Origin: an uncultured Aquitalea sp.
GTDB lineage: Bacteria > Pseudomonadota > Gammaproteobacteria > Burkholderiales > Chromobacteriaceae
Length of the DNA: 64,000 nucleotides
Assembly: GCF_945957525.1 (NCBI RefSeq)
Contig: NZ_CAMFLA010000020.1
Location: 1 to 64,000, forward strand
Direction: 5' to 3'
Shown here: positions 16,801-24,916 of the stretch, piece after piece
How the letters are laid out: each line of letters begins with the position of its first letter
How positions within the stretch are numbered: position 1 is the stretch's first letter
Translations under genes and position numbers: made by a program
The notes under the pieces: model-generated
What the model was told of the DNA's origin: nothing
Seen by the model: the letters and a program-made list of their open reading frames with translations, nothing else
Database searches by the model: none

Positions 16801-18764
16801 AAACTGCGGTCGCGTAGACGCTGACGATGCGCCTTGTCTTCAATCAGCCGGGAAAGAGCGTTTTCCCAGCTTTCTGAATCGTTATCCACCACTTCGGCCA
16901 AACCGAGAGCTTTGGCTTCTGCATAGGCTGGCGCATCGCTCAGCACGCAGGCTGCGCCAACTGCGGTGTATTCCAGCCATTTAAGGTCCGATTTGCCAAG
17001 ATTGAAGAGGCTTTCCTCCAGCGGCGCGATACCGATATCGATATTCAGGCGCGCCAGTTCCTTCAGATAATCGGGATATGCCGCGCCCTTTTGCACGATG
17101 CTGACATTATCCTGCCCCTCAAAGCCGGGCGGGACGCTCCCCCAGAAAACAAAACGGACATTCGGCGCGCCGAAACGATCATTGATGCGATGCAAGGCGC
17201 GCGCGATGATCTTCATGTCGTCCTGGTGAGTGGCGGTACCGGCAAAACCGATGGCTACTCGGGCATCCGGCTCATTCTCACGCTGCGGCAGGGCGGCAAT
17301 GCGTGTCCCGGACAGCACGTTGGGGAACACCACCACCTTGTCGACAAAGGGGCGCAGCTTGTGCGCCAGCGGCTCGGTGCTGACCACGGCGGCAGAGAAT
17401 AGATGCAGCTTTTCCCGCCAGATGCGTCCCAAGTTTGTGGGGTCGAATTCCGAGAACTGACGATGCGAAGCCGGCATGGCGGGCAACCAGTCATCCAGCT
17501 CGAAAATCATCGGTTTGCCGGTGATCTGCAGCTTGTCGATAAATGTCATGTTGTTCTTGCTGAACGCGGCGCGCTGAACGATGAAAACATCCGCCCAAGC
17601 TGCGAACTTCTCAATGTCCACGCCCTCGGCGCGACAACCCAGGCTGTTCTTGCCCGGATACGACACCACATCCAGCCAGGGGCTCAGCATGCTCAGGGGA
17701 TCCAGCAATCGCAACCGCGCGCACGCGCCGTCCACCACATCTGCCGTGAGAATGCCCACACGCACTCGCTGGTCCGGCAGGGGCAATTCCCCTGCCGGCA
17801 ATAGTGCCGGCGCTGGCGCCAGTCGAGTGGTGCGCAGGACCAGATCATGATCATTCAAGGAGGCCAGTTTGTCTTGCCACCCACTCACCCGCGACTGGGT
17901 ATGGCTGATGAACTCCTTGAGTTCCTCCAGAAAAGCCTTGCGGGTTTCGGCGTATTTCTCGCTGACGAGATGCACGGTGGCGCGGGCCCGGGCGATGGCC
18001 TCATCACTGGCCCCCCAGGCGACGCCGTCATCGCCCAGATAGCTGTGCACCGGGCGCTCCATGGTCAGCGGATTGGGCAGATACACCACCGGGCAGCCGC
18101 ATAGCAAGGCTTCGAAACAAGCGGTGGTGTGCTCATAGGTGTAGAGCATTTCAGCGCTGCGATAGAGTTCGGCCAACTGCTCAGGCGTGCGCACCGGCAC
18201 CCGATAGGAAATCTCGGTGGAATCCGCAGTCAGCGGCAACGGCTCGCCGCCTTTGGCAAGATATCGATGCAGCCATACCAGCGACCCCTTGCGCTCCCCC
18301 GCACCCTCAGGGTGAAACACCGAGGTGTCCAGCAGCGGCACCTGCAGCAGGCCCGCCTGCCAACCTTCCGGCACGATGTCCCAGCCGTGGGTATAGACAA
18401 TATCGTTCTTGCTCCAGCCCAACAGATCGATGGGGGTATCGGTCAGCCGTCCGGGAATGTTCAGCAGATAACGCACCACATGACGCGCTTGCAGCGGATT
18501 GCCGTGAATCACTTCCGGATAGATGACCACCGGTTCGCGGCCTTCCAGCCGGTGACGGTCGCCGATTTCCGGCTTGAGCACCGGTGTGTTCAGCTTGTCC
18601 GAGGTGCCCTCATTGATGAGATAAGCCTCCTCGCCCGATTCATTCAACCAGTGACACAGGTAATGCATGGCGCGCACGCCGCCGGAGGTTTCCCGGAAAG
18701 GCGGGCAGTAGATGTAGTACGGCGCGTGACGACGGTTTTCGGAATCAGAAGAGGAGTGAGACAT
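13881..18764 (-). CDS. Giant multidomain glycosyltransferase, probably for flagellin glycan
   Basis: At 1627 residues this is the longest gene here. The visible modules are as follows. The first is an N-terminal GT4/GTB-like module (about 15-310; YCPPFRETSGGVRAMHYL and an ACFEALLCGCPVVYLPNP donor site). The second is a GTB module (about 335-690; FELDDWLP, FPNVLSG, GFAGTATHQDD, IAPLEESLFNLGKSDLKW). The third is a degenerate GT2-like part followed by a full GT2 module (about 1020-1290; MVSIIIPTKDKLEFL, VVDNGSSNPD, LLNNDTEI, AACLLV, FNDVDFCLKLQRHG). The last is another GTB module (about 1360-1625) paralogous to the second. There is no signal peptide or membrane segment. ATG 18764 has GAGG upstream. 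Position next to fliC suggests a polyfunctional flagellin glycan polymerase/transferase; O-antigen synthesis is the alternative. Confidence 0.85.
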   Translation of the reverse strand: MSHSSSDSENRRHAPYYIYCPPFRETSGGVRAMHYLCHWLNESGEEAYLINEGTSDKLNTPVLKPEIGDRHRLEGREPVVIYPEVIHGNPLQARHVVRYLLNIPGRLTDTPIDLLGWSKNDIVYTHGWDIVPEGWQAGLLQVPLLDTSVFHPEGAGERKGSLVWLHRYLAKGGEPLPLTADSTEISYRVPVRTPEQLAELYRSAEMLYTYEHTTACFEALLCGCPVVYLPNPLTMERPVHSYLGDDGVAWGASDEAIARARATVHLVSEKYAETRKAFLEELKEFISHTQSRVSGWQDKLASLNDHDLVLRTTRLAPAPALLPAGELPLPDQRVRVGILTADVVDGACARLRLLDPLSMLSPWLDVVSYPGKNSLGCRAEGVDIEKFAAWADVFIVQRAAFSKNNMTFIDKLQITGKPMIFELDDWLPAMPASHRQFSEFDPTNLGRIWREKLHLFSAAVVSTEPLAHKLRPFVDKVVVFPNVLSGTRIAALPQRENEPDARVAIGFAGTATHQDDMKIIARALHRINDRFGAPNVRFVFWGSVPPGFEGQDNVSIVQKGAAYPDYLKELARLNIDIGIAPLEESLFNLGKSDLKWLEYTAVGAACVLSDAPAYAEAKALGLAEVVDNDSESWENALSRLIEDKAHRQRLRDRSFDYLQQHGLLEKKLGIWVEALKSVLPKSRASVLDSFDLNRLAPVDNTLRLIMSPDSYREWSGWRDRHEVREIDAEMMAERMLLTWKQQPLFNLIMPVRENERERLSVTLDALQRQLYKRWRLIVVADWEQPDPIFSDNDTLGWLQVETLDDPVLYTQALNGLMAELPCDWVMLLKAGAKPEPQLMLRLGDMANEHPQALAIYTDHDSYTQPECPVLPMFKPDFSLDYLRAYDYIDGAVAMSYQGLVALGGFEAYPGAEVWNHLLRLAENYGLDAIKHLDEVLLQFPLDGLDADHQREAARQVALEQHLARLGIQAAVSKGYEDNTLHIDFAVTGEPMVSIIIPTKDKLEFLQPCVESLFANTAYPNFEVIVVDNGSSNPDTHRFYEDWVADYPERFRIVPYPDKFNFSAQCNLGVEAARGDYVLLLNNDTEIIQKEWLQRLIGLAQRPEVGAVGPRLVYPEIGRIQHAGIVLGMPGGTLSVADHVYEKAMLDEPGYMKRLLTEQNYSAVTAACLLVSKEKYQAVGGFDATELTVLFNDVDFCLKLQRHGLLNVFTPYVTVVHHHAKSIGKLTFEPAIALEAAVREQKEMGTMLRRWLPVLARDPGYNRHLTLRNKEIYFEPTRDVPWSPGVPGRYKVLGIPSPGGSGDYRVILPFHALQQAGRVDVAVAPPENGGVPVLSVVEMARFQPDVLLIHTMLREGVQYAVRQYREFLPDLRIVFGLDDLVGALPEKSILHKIWRKTMPDARPKLREMLANVDSLVVSTEPLADACRDMIDEIHVIPNRLPRHMWDNLSSKRGAGKKPRVGWVGAMQHQGDLALIIDVVKATYKEVDWVFMGMCLPELRPYVAEEYGWTVFAEYPEKMASLNLDLAIAPLEINAFNEAKSNLRLLEYGAMRWPVICTDIFPYQTNNAPVCRLANESRLWIEAIRARVHDLDAAYREGDELWSWVNRHYWLEDHLQDWQQALIGQTAKK

Positions 18765-18796
18765 ACCGGCCTCGGAGGTTGGTGTTTGTTGAAGTT

Positions 18797-19939
18797 TCAG
18801 CAATAGAAAGACTTGATGCCCTGGCAGACCTGACGGACCTGATCCATGGTCATTTCCGAATACAGCGGCAAACGCAGCAATGTTTCGGACACGGCGCGCG
18901 TCACCGGCAAGTCGCCGTGCGCGCGGCCAAAGCGCAGGCCCGCAGGGGAGTCATGCAACGGCACGTAATGGAAAACCGCGGAAATATCCAGCCGCTTCAA
19001 GTGGCCGATAAGGGCGGCGCGCTCGTCGTTGCCGCGGCAGCGCAGATAGAAGATGTGACCGTTTTCCGGCACATGCCCGCACCCTTGCGGCAACAGAAAG
19101 CAACCGCTTTCGCTCAGTGGCTCCAGCAAGGTCATGTATTTGGCGTACAAGGCCTTGCGGTGCGCGTTGATGCGCTTGGCCTGCTCCAGTTGGGCGTAGA
19201 GAAAGGCTGCGGTCAGTTCGCTGGGTAAAAAAGAGGAGCCGATATCCACCCAGGTGTACTTGTCGACCTCGCCGCGGAAAAAAGCCTTGCGATTGGTGCC
19301 CTTCTGCCAGATGACGTCGGCTCGTTCCTGCAATGCCGGGTTGTTGATCAGCAAAGCGCCGCCTTCGCCGCTGATGATGTTCTTTGTTTCGTGAAAGCTC
19401 AGGCAGCCAAGATCGCCGATGGCGCCCAGCGACTGTCCCTCGGACTGCGCTAGGATCGCTTGCGCCGCATCCTCGATCAGTAACACGCCATGCCGCTTGG
19501 CAATGGCTTTCAGTGCCTCCATGGCGCAGGGCTGCCCGGCGTAATGTACGGCGACGATGGCACGGGTACGGAGCGTAATGGCGGCTTCCACCTGCCGCTC
19601 GTCGATATTGAGCGTATCCGGGCGGATATCGACAAATACCGGCACGCCTCCGCGCAGGACAAAGGCGTTGGCGGTGGAAACAAAGGTGAAAGAAGGCATG
19701 ATGACTTCATCGCCCGGACCGATATCGGCCAGGATGGCGGCCATCTCCAGCGCGGCAGTGCAGGAATGGGTCAGCAAGGCCTTGGGCGTGCCCAGGCTGG
19801 ACTCCAGCCATTGCTGGCATTTGCGGGTGAACATGCCGTCGCCGGCGATGGAGCTGCCCATGACGGCCTGAGCGATATAAAACAGCTCTTTGCCGACGAT
19901 GAAAGGTTTGCCGAAGGGGATTTTCTTGCCCAGACTCAT
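18797..19939 (-). CDS. rffA: dTDP-4-amino-4,6-dideoxysugar transaminase (RffA/WecE type)
   Basis: The 380-residue PLP enzyme belongs to the DegT/DnrJ/EryC1 family. The cofactor lysine is Lys186 in LSFHETKNIISGEGGA, and HSCTAALEMAAILADIGPGD and LLIEDAAQA complete the PLP site. SFHETKNIISGEGGALLIN is characteristic of RffA/WecE, which aminates dTDP-4-keto-6-deoxyglucose at C4 using glutamate to give dTDP-Fuc4N. A Qui4N (viosamine)-forming VioA-like product is the other possibility. The gene lies 32 bp upstream of the giant glycosyltransferase on the same strand, so the aminosugar is most likely its donor substrate. It has 153 bp upstream with no clear gene, where a separate promoter may lie. 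Confidence 0.9.
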   Translation of the reverse strand: MSLGKKIPFGKPFIVGKELFYIAQAVMGSSIAGDGMFTRKCQQWLESSLGTPKALLTHSCTAALEMAAILADIGPGDEVIMPSFTFVSTANAFVLRGGVPVFVDIRPDTLNIDERQVEAAITLRTRAIVAVHYAGQPCAMEALKAIAKRHGVLLIEDAAQAILAQSEGQSLGAIGDLGCLSFHETKNIISGEGGALLINNPALQERADVIWQKGTNRKAFFRGEVDKYTWVDIGSSFLPSELTAAFLYAQLEQAKRINAHRKALYAKYMTLLEPLSESGCFLLPQGCGHVPENGHIFYLRCRGNDERAALIGHLKRLDISAVFHYVPLHDSPAGLRFGRAHGDLPVTRAVSETLLRLPLYSEMTMDQVRQVCQGIKSFYC

Positions 19940-20092
19940 GCCCTAGCCTCACTGAAGGTACGTTGCCTTCCGGTTGTTCAAGCCTGCCTTGACGCGCATG
20001 GCTACCCATGGCCATGCGGTCGCGATGAGGCGATGGTATCTCGTCCGGCGGTTTTTGGCATGCCTCTTTATGGAAAAGGCATGGCGGAGCGG

Positions 20093-20323
20093 TCAGGCGG
20101 ATCGCGCGTGGGAGGCGATCAGCGTCGCGGCCTGATCCAGATTGAGCTGGGTAAGCTGATCGGCCGAGAGCGTGTCGAAACAGTGGAAGCGCTCATCGCA
20201 CGCCATGAGGAAGCCCACCACGGTGAAGGAGTCGATCTGCCGGAACAGGGGAAGACTGTCGTCCAGGCCGGTCTTGCCTTCGCCGGCGAGGTAATCAACG
20301 ATCCACTGGCGCACATCGGTCAT
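20093..20323 (-). CDS. Acyl carrier protein
   Basis: The 76-residue protein has ACP size and helical pattern. The phosphopantetheine attachment site is probably Ser32 in RQIDSFTVVGFLM (DSF instead of the usual DSL). It begins MTDVRQWIVDYLAGEGKTGL, and a good ribosome-binding site (TGGAGA) precedes the ATG. Net charge is acidic. It is a dedicated carrier rather than the fatty-acid AcpP, judging by divergence of the motif and its place in the sugar island. It is 40 bp downstream of the hexapeptide transferase gene and should carry the acyl or aminoacyl group loaded by the adenylate-forming ligase encoded at 23.4-24.9 kb. Confidence 0.85.
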   Translation of the reverse strand: MTDVRQWIVDYLAGEGKTGLDDSLPLFRQIDSFTVVGFLMACDERFHCFDTLSADQLTQLNLDQAATLIASHARSA

Positions 20324-20363
20324 GCTGCATTCTCCAGAATGTGTATGAGCCCCGAGCCTGGGC

Positions 20364-20873
20364 TCAGGGCAGGTTGACGGAGCGGATGCCCATGCTGACC
20401 AGCCGGCTGCCGGCTGCCACCGCATCCTTGACCACGCAGCCAATGCCGATCGAGCAGCCTTCGCCCACCTCCGCGCCCGGCAACACCACGCATTGCGAGC
20501 CGAAAATGGTGTGCTTGCCGATGCGCACATCACCGCACACCTTGTCGCGCGGGCCATCGCCTGGCTGCTGGTAGTCATCGCTCTTGGTGAACACGCTGCA
20601 ATGGGTGGAGAAACCCACGCCGTCGTCCAGTACAATCGCGCCGCCGGTGCCGCCCAAAAAGCAGAACGGTGAAATATGCACCTTGCTGCCGGTTTCGATA
20701 TGGCCGGTCAGTACGGCGAAATCGTCGATGCGGGTGCCTGCGCCCAGCTTGCCGCTAATGGCGTGGAAGACAGCGCGGCGCGATACCGTCACGCCCTCGC
20801 CCACTTCGGCAAACCCCAGCGCAAGCAACTCCTCCCGCGCAAGCGGGCTCATGGCGGACGTCATGGCGGGCAT
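20364..20873 (-). CDS. Left-handed beta-helix (hexapeptide) acyltransferase
   Basis: The 169-residue protein contains successive hexapeptide repeats (GAGTRIDDFAVLTGHIETGS, then KVHISPFCFLGG). A probable catalytic His lies in GVGFSTHCSVFTKSDDY, and the C-terminal coils read TIFGSQCVVLPGAEVGEGC. The family uses acyl-CoA or acyl-ACP to N- or O-acylate sugars. In this context N-acylation of the 4-amino group made by the RffA-like enzyme is likely, with the adjacent ACP as donor. The gene is translationally coupled to the radical SAM gene (TGATG, 1-base overlap), which supports the start at 20873. Internal ATGs at 20864 and 20852 are alternatives. Confidence 0.88.
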   Translation of the reverse strand: MPAMTSAMSPLAREELLALGFAEVGEGVTVSRRAVFHAISGKLGAGTRIDDFAVLTGHIETGSKVHISPFCFLGGTGGAIVLDDGVGFSTHCSVFTKSDDYQQPGDGPRDKVCGDVRIGKHTIFGSQCVVLPGAEVGEGCSIGIGCVVKDAVAAGSRLVSMGIRSVNLP

Positions 20874-21985
20874 CAGATGAACAGGTCGAAATCGTTGATG
20901 GGCTCCACCACCTCGCCGGCCGCCATCCGCTCCAGCAGCAGGTTGGATTCGTGACGGATGCAGTGGAAGGTGCAATGGCGCGCCGGATCGACACGATTCA
21001 TCACCACCGAGCGTCGATCACCCTTCCACAGTTCTTCCAGCGATACCTTGGCGATGTCGCCGATGCGCATATTGAGGTTGCCGCGATGGTAGGGACAAAC
21101 GTAGGCGCCGCTGGGCGTAATGACGGTGCGAAGCTCCGCGGTAAGGCAGCGGTTATAGGGTTTGATCTGCGTGCCGACGCCCTTCAGGGCTTCTTCCAGT
21201 GTGAAGGGCGCGATGATCTTGAAATTGTCGCTGGCCAGCGCATGAATGCGCTTGAGGTGCTCGTTCACCGTATCCACCACGGCATGATCCTGCTGCTGCA
21301 GGAAGTGCATCATGTCGAAAGCGGGCTTGACCTCGAAGTAGTCGCAACCGATGTCCTTGGCCAGATTGGCGGCTTTCTCGATATCCACGGCATTGGTGCT
21401 CTCCAGCGTGCCGTCAGCGCGGTACTTGGACAGCAGCAGGAAGGAATACCCCAGCAGGCCGGTGCGCTTTTGGGCCATTTCGCGCATGTTGTCGATCACC
21501 AGATTGAACTGGGACTTGCCACTGGCGTGCGGACGGAACTCGGCGAACACCTCTTCACTGCCCGCATCCACCGACACCCGCAGCCAACTGGTCATGGTGG
21601 CGCATTGCTCCATGTAGCGGTTGAGCAAAGTGCCGTTGGTGGTTACGCCCACCTTGATGCCCGAGCGATACAGCGACTCCACCAGCGCGCCGAATTTCGG
21701 ATGCGCCATCGGTTCGCCGCCGCCGATCAGCACTACCGCGCGCACGCCGTGCTGGGCAAACTCTTCGGCCAACTTCAGCAAACGGTCATTGTCGATGCCG
21801 CCCTGATTCAGCAGATTGGCGCTGATGCAGTCATGGCAGGCCAGATTGCAGGCCGTGGTGGGGTCCAGCTCCACCACAAAGGGGGCGGTATTGCTCTTGT
21901 TCCACAAGAACCGGTTGATATAGTCCTGCACGGTTTCCTGCTTCAGCTTTTCTACCAGCGAAAGCGGACGAGAAATCTGGCTCAC
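20873..21985 (-). CDS. Radical SAM enzyme with C-terminal auxiliary cluster
   Basis: The 370-residue protein has a [4Fe-4S]-SAM motif CNLACHDC (Cys46, Cys50, Cys53), which is the canonical CxxxCxxC spacing. VLIGGGEPMAHPKF and VGVTTNGTLL follow the radical SAM barrel pattern. The C-terminus carries several cysteines (NRCLTAELRTVITPSGAYVC, HCTFHCIRHE) resembling a SPASM/twitch auxiliary cluster. The chemistry cannot be deduced. Its coupling to an ACP, a ligase and a sugar acyltransferase suggests that it remodels the acyl or aminoacyl group or the sugar itself. The start ATG at 21985 precedes a natural N-terminus, and 81 bp separate it from the aldehyde dehydrogenase. Confidence 0.88.
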   Translation of the reverse strand: MSQISRPLSLVEKLKQETVQDYINRFLWNKSNTAPFVVELDPTTACNLACHDCISANLLNQGGIDNDRLLKLAEEFAQHGVRAVVLIGGGEPMAHPKFGALVESLYRSGIKVGVTTNGTLLNRYMEQCATMTSWLRVSVDAGSEEVFAEFRPHASGKSQFNLVIDNMREMAQKRTGLLGYSFLLLSKYRADGTLESTNAVDIEKAANLAKDIGCDYFEVKPAFDMMHFLQQQDHAVVDTVNEHLKRIHALASDNFKIIAPFTLEEALKGVGTQIKPYNRCLTAELRTVITPSGAYVCPYHRGNLNMRIGDIAKVSLEELWKGDRRSVVMNRVDPARHCTFHCIRHESNLLLERMAAGEVVEPINDFDLFI

Positions 21986-22066
21986 GATGCGACTCCTGGG
22001 GAATGTGGCGCCCGCCTGGGCGGGCTGCCGCCAAGTCTGGCGAGGATGACTCGGCGGCGTGGTTCT

Positions 22067-23437
22067 TCAGTACAGCAACACGGACTTGGACAAGGAGTAA
22101 GTCTCCAGCCCGGCAAAACCGCCTTCGCGGCCAGTGCCTGAGCCGGCGAATCCGCCCACCGGCAACTCAGGCAGCCAAAAGCCCGGATCGGCGTTGATCC
22201 AGACCCGTCCCACGCGACAATGGCGCGCGGCGCTCAAGGCGGCGGCTGTCGACGCGGTCCAGAGATAAACGGCCAGTCCATAAGCGTTATCGGCAATTTC
22301 GGCGGGAAATTTATCCGCCGTCATGCGCGTAAAGGTAATCACCGGGCCGAACAGCTCCTGTCGCCGCAATGCCGATGCGGCAGCCAGCCCGTCCAGCAGC
22401 ACCGGGCCATAGTAATTGCCCGGCAAATCGAGCTGCGAAGCCGACATGGCGCATGCGCCCCCGGCCAGAGCCGTGTTTACCACGCCCGCCAATCGTTGCT
22501 TGTGCGCGAAAGTGATCATGGGCTGGATGCGCGGCCGGCCTTGCGCGTCCAGACCGGAATAGTCACGCGTCACCACCTCGTTCACCAGCGCGGCAAAGCG
22601 GTCGGCTACCGCCGGATCCACCAGCACGTGGGTGCCGGCAATGCAGGCCTGCCCGCCATTGCGCAGGGCGCTGGCGGCCACCGCCTCGGCGGCGCGCGGC
22701 AGATCGGCGTCCGGGTACACCAGCACCAGATTACTGCCGCCCAGCTCGGCGGACACCCGCTTGCCATTCGCAGTGGCGGAAGATTCAATGGCGCGGCCGG
22801 CGCTGGTGGAGCCGACAAAGGCAATCATGTCCACGGCGGGATGGCGCGTCAGGGCCAGTCCGGTTTCCTTGCCGGTGCCGAACAGCGCCTGCACCACGCC
22901 ATCCGGCAACAAGGGGTTGGTCGAAAGATGTTCGAGCAGCATGGGCAGCGATCCCACCGCCAGTTCGCTGGGCTTCAACACCACGCAGCAGCCGGCGGCC
23001 AGCGCAAAAGGCAGGCGCTCGGCCGTGGTGATCAGCGGGTAATTCCAGGGCACGATCAGCCCCACCACTCCCATGGGTTCCCGCAGCGTGAACGCCAGCC
23101 CTTCGCGCGTGGAGGCGCCCAGCGCATCGCTCCGCTGCACGCGGGCCAGCGAGGCGGCGTAGTCCCACAAGGCGGCCGCGCCGGCCACCTCGCCCAGCGC
23201 GGCCGCCTGCGGCTTGCCAGTGTCCCGCGTCTCCGCCAGGGCGTAGTCCGCGGCGCGCTCGCGCAAATGGGCGGCGACGCTGGCCAGCGCTTCCGCGCGG
23301 CGCTCCGCCTCCAGCACGCGCCAGTCGCGGAAAAACACCTCGCGCGCCCTTCGGCAAACCTTGTCGACCACGGTATCGTCGGCCGCCGGCGCACTGAATA
23401 CCGGCGCGCCGTCATGCGGATTGAAAGTCTGGATCAT
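22067..23437 (-). CDS. NAD(P)-dependent aldehyde dehydrogenase of the sugar island
   Basis: The 456-residue ALDH has the conserved elements VGLIVPWNYPL (WNY replaces WNF), the cofactor motif VGSTSAGR, Glu231 in SAELGGSN, and the nucleophile Cys265 in NGGQACIAG. It ends with a typical ALDH dimerisation segment. The enzyme oxidises an aldehyde to an acid or acyl intermediate in the cytosol. It overlaps the ligase gene by 4 bp (ATGA), so the acid it forms may be what the ligase activates. That is inference from coupling. The substrate is not predictable; betaine- or aminoaldehyde-type ALDHs are the nearest by general pattern. Confidence 0.87.
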   Translation of the reverse strand: MIQTFNPHDGAPVFSAPAADDTVVDKVCRRAREVFFRDWRVLEAERRAEALASVAAHLRERAADYALAETRDTGKPQAAALGEVAGAAALWDYAASLARVQRSDALGASTREGLAFTLREPMGVVGLIVPWNYPLITTAERLPFALAAGCCVVLKPSELAVGSLPMLLEHLSTNPLLPDGVVQALFGTGKETGLALTRHPAVDMIAFVGSTSAGRAIESSATANGKRVSAELGGSNLVLVYPDADLPRAAEAVAASALRNGGQACIAGTHVLVDPAVADRFAALVNEVVTRDYSGLDAQGRPRIQPMITFAHKQRLAGVVNTALAGGACAMSASQLDLPGNYYGPVLLDGLAAASALRRQELFGPVITFTRMTADKFPAEIADNAYGLAVYLWTASTAAALSAARHCRVGRVWINADPGFWLPELPVGGFAGSGTGREGGFAGLETYSLSKSVLLY

Positions 23438-24867
23438 TGTCCTGCCTGTGGCGCTGTAACGCCCTGATAACTGATGAGACGCTTGATGGGCTTGCCGGAC
23501 GAGGTGCGCGGGATGCTGTTCACCGCTTCGATGCGATCAGGGCGCTGGGTTTGCGGCAAGGCCTGGTTGAACAGGCGCAGCAGTTCGGCCTTTACCTCTT
23601 CCGCCGAGCCGCCTTGAGGCGCGATGAAGAACACGTCGTAGGTTTCACCCCAGAACAGGTCGGGACGGCCAACGGCGTAGCACTCTTCGCAAAGATCGGC
23701 GGCATGCACCAGGTCTTCGATTTCAGAAAGATTAATCAGCTCGCCGCCCTTCTTGATGGAGTCTTTCTTGCGGCCGGAGATGAACAGTTCTTTGCCTTCC
23801 AGATGCCCAAGATCGCCGGTGCGGAAAACCTGCTCGCGGTCAAAGGGCTCTTTCAGCTCCCCGTCCACCAGATAACCCAGCGCCATGAACGGCGTGCTCA
23901 CCAACAGCTCACCATCCGCCGCGGCGTCAATAGACACCGTCACACCCGGCATTACCTGCCCCACAGAGAAGGCGCCGGCATCCGGGCCGCCAATGGTGAA
24001 GGACCCGCCCAGCTCGGTGATGCCGAAACAGGGCGAGAGATCCGCGCCCAAAATGCGCTTGAATTCGTCCTTGATAGCGGGGTACAGGATGGAGCTGGTG
24101 GTAATGACCCGAGCCTGCTGCAGGGCCGTCAGGTCCGGTTTGAAGAAACGGCTGGTCTTGGCCACTGACGAGGCCATGGTGGGCGACAAATAAACATAGG
24201 ACGGCCGGCGCTCCGCCAGCGTCTGCCAGAAGTCGCCGATGTCGCGCGCGGCGAAACGCTTGCCCACCACCACGCTGCCGCCGGACATCAGCGGGCAGGC
24301 AAACAGATTGAACAGGCCGGCGTTGTAAAACATCGGCCAGTTGTGCAGCGTGCTTTCCCCTTCCCGCATGCCCACCGCCGCGGCAAAAGCGGCGGCGGCG
24401 CGGAAGAAGTTGCCTACCGACTGCACAATGCCCTTGGGCGCGCCGGTCGTCCCAGAAGAAAACACCACCAGAAAGGGCGCATCCAGCCCGCCTTGCGCGA
24501 CGCAATCGGGCACTGCGTCGCTGAGCGAATAGGCCAGTTGGTCGTAAGAGGTGATGGTGAGCGAGGCCTTTACCTGCTCACGGGTCTTCTCCAGCTGCGC
24601 CTGGCTGATGGCCGGGTCCACCGGGCAGGCCGTCATGCCGCCCAGCGCCAGCGCGGCAACCAGCTCAAGGTATTCAGGACGGTTTTCCAGGCTGATGACG
24701 ATACGGTCGCCATGGCGCGCGCCCATCTGCACCAGATGGTTGAGCAAACGGATGGACTGCTCGAAAAAGCGGCCGCGCGTCAGCTCGCGCTCACCGTGGC
24801 GCAGTAGGACCGCCTGAGGCTTGTCCAGCAAGACTTCGGCGAAGAAATCATATCTCGGGGAATTCAT
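23434..24867 (-). CDS. Adenylate-forming acyl/aminoacyl ligase
   Basis: The 477-residue protein is an ANL-superfamily enzyme. The P-loop is VVFSSGTTGAPKG (residues 124-136), and CFGITELGG, YLVDGEL and FRTGDLGHLEGKELFISGRK cover the core motifs through the hinge. The catalytic lysine of the C-terminal domain is in RTSSGKPIKRL. It activates a carboxylic acid with ATP, then loads CoA or a carrier protein. It is shorter than medium-chain acyl-CoA synthetases and resembles stand-alone A domains that load ACPs. It is the promoter-proximal gene of the island. ATG 24867 is preceded by GGGAGAG; the frame upstream to 24888 lacks support. Confidence 0.88.
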   Translation of the reverse strand: MNSPRYDFFAEVLLDKPQAVLLRHGERELTRGRFFEQSIRLLNHLVQMGARHGDRIVISLENRPEYLELVAALALGGMTACPVDPAISQAQLEKTREQVKASLTITSYDQLAYSLSDAVPDCVAQGGLDAPFLVVFSSGTTGAPKGIVQSVGNFFRAAAAFAAAVGMREGESTLHNWPMFYNAGLFNLFACPLMSGGSVVVGKRFAARDIGDFWQTLAERRPSYVYLSPTMASSVAKTSRFFKPDLTALQQARVITTSSILYPAIKDEFKRILGADLSPCFGITELGGSFTIGGPDAGAFSVGQVMPGVTVSIDAAADGELLVSTPFMALGYLVDGELKEPFDREQVFRTGDLGHLEGKELFISGRKKDSIKKGGELINLSEIEDLVHAADLCEECYAVGRPDLFWGETYDVFFIAPQGGSAEEVKAELLRLFNQALPQTQRPDRIEAVNSIPRTSSGKPIKRLISYQGVTAPQAGQ

Positions 24868-24916
24868 TTCACTCTCCCAAACTCGCAACGGCGACGCGCC
24901 AGACCGGCGGCTTTTA

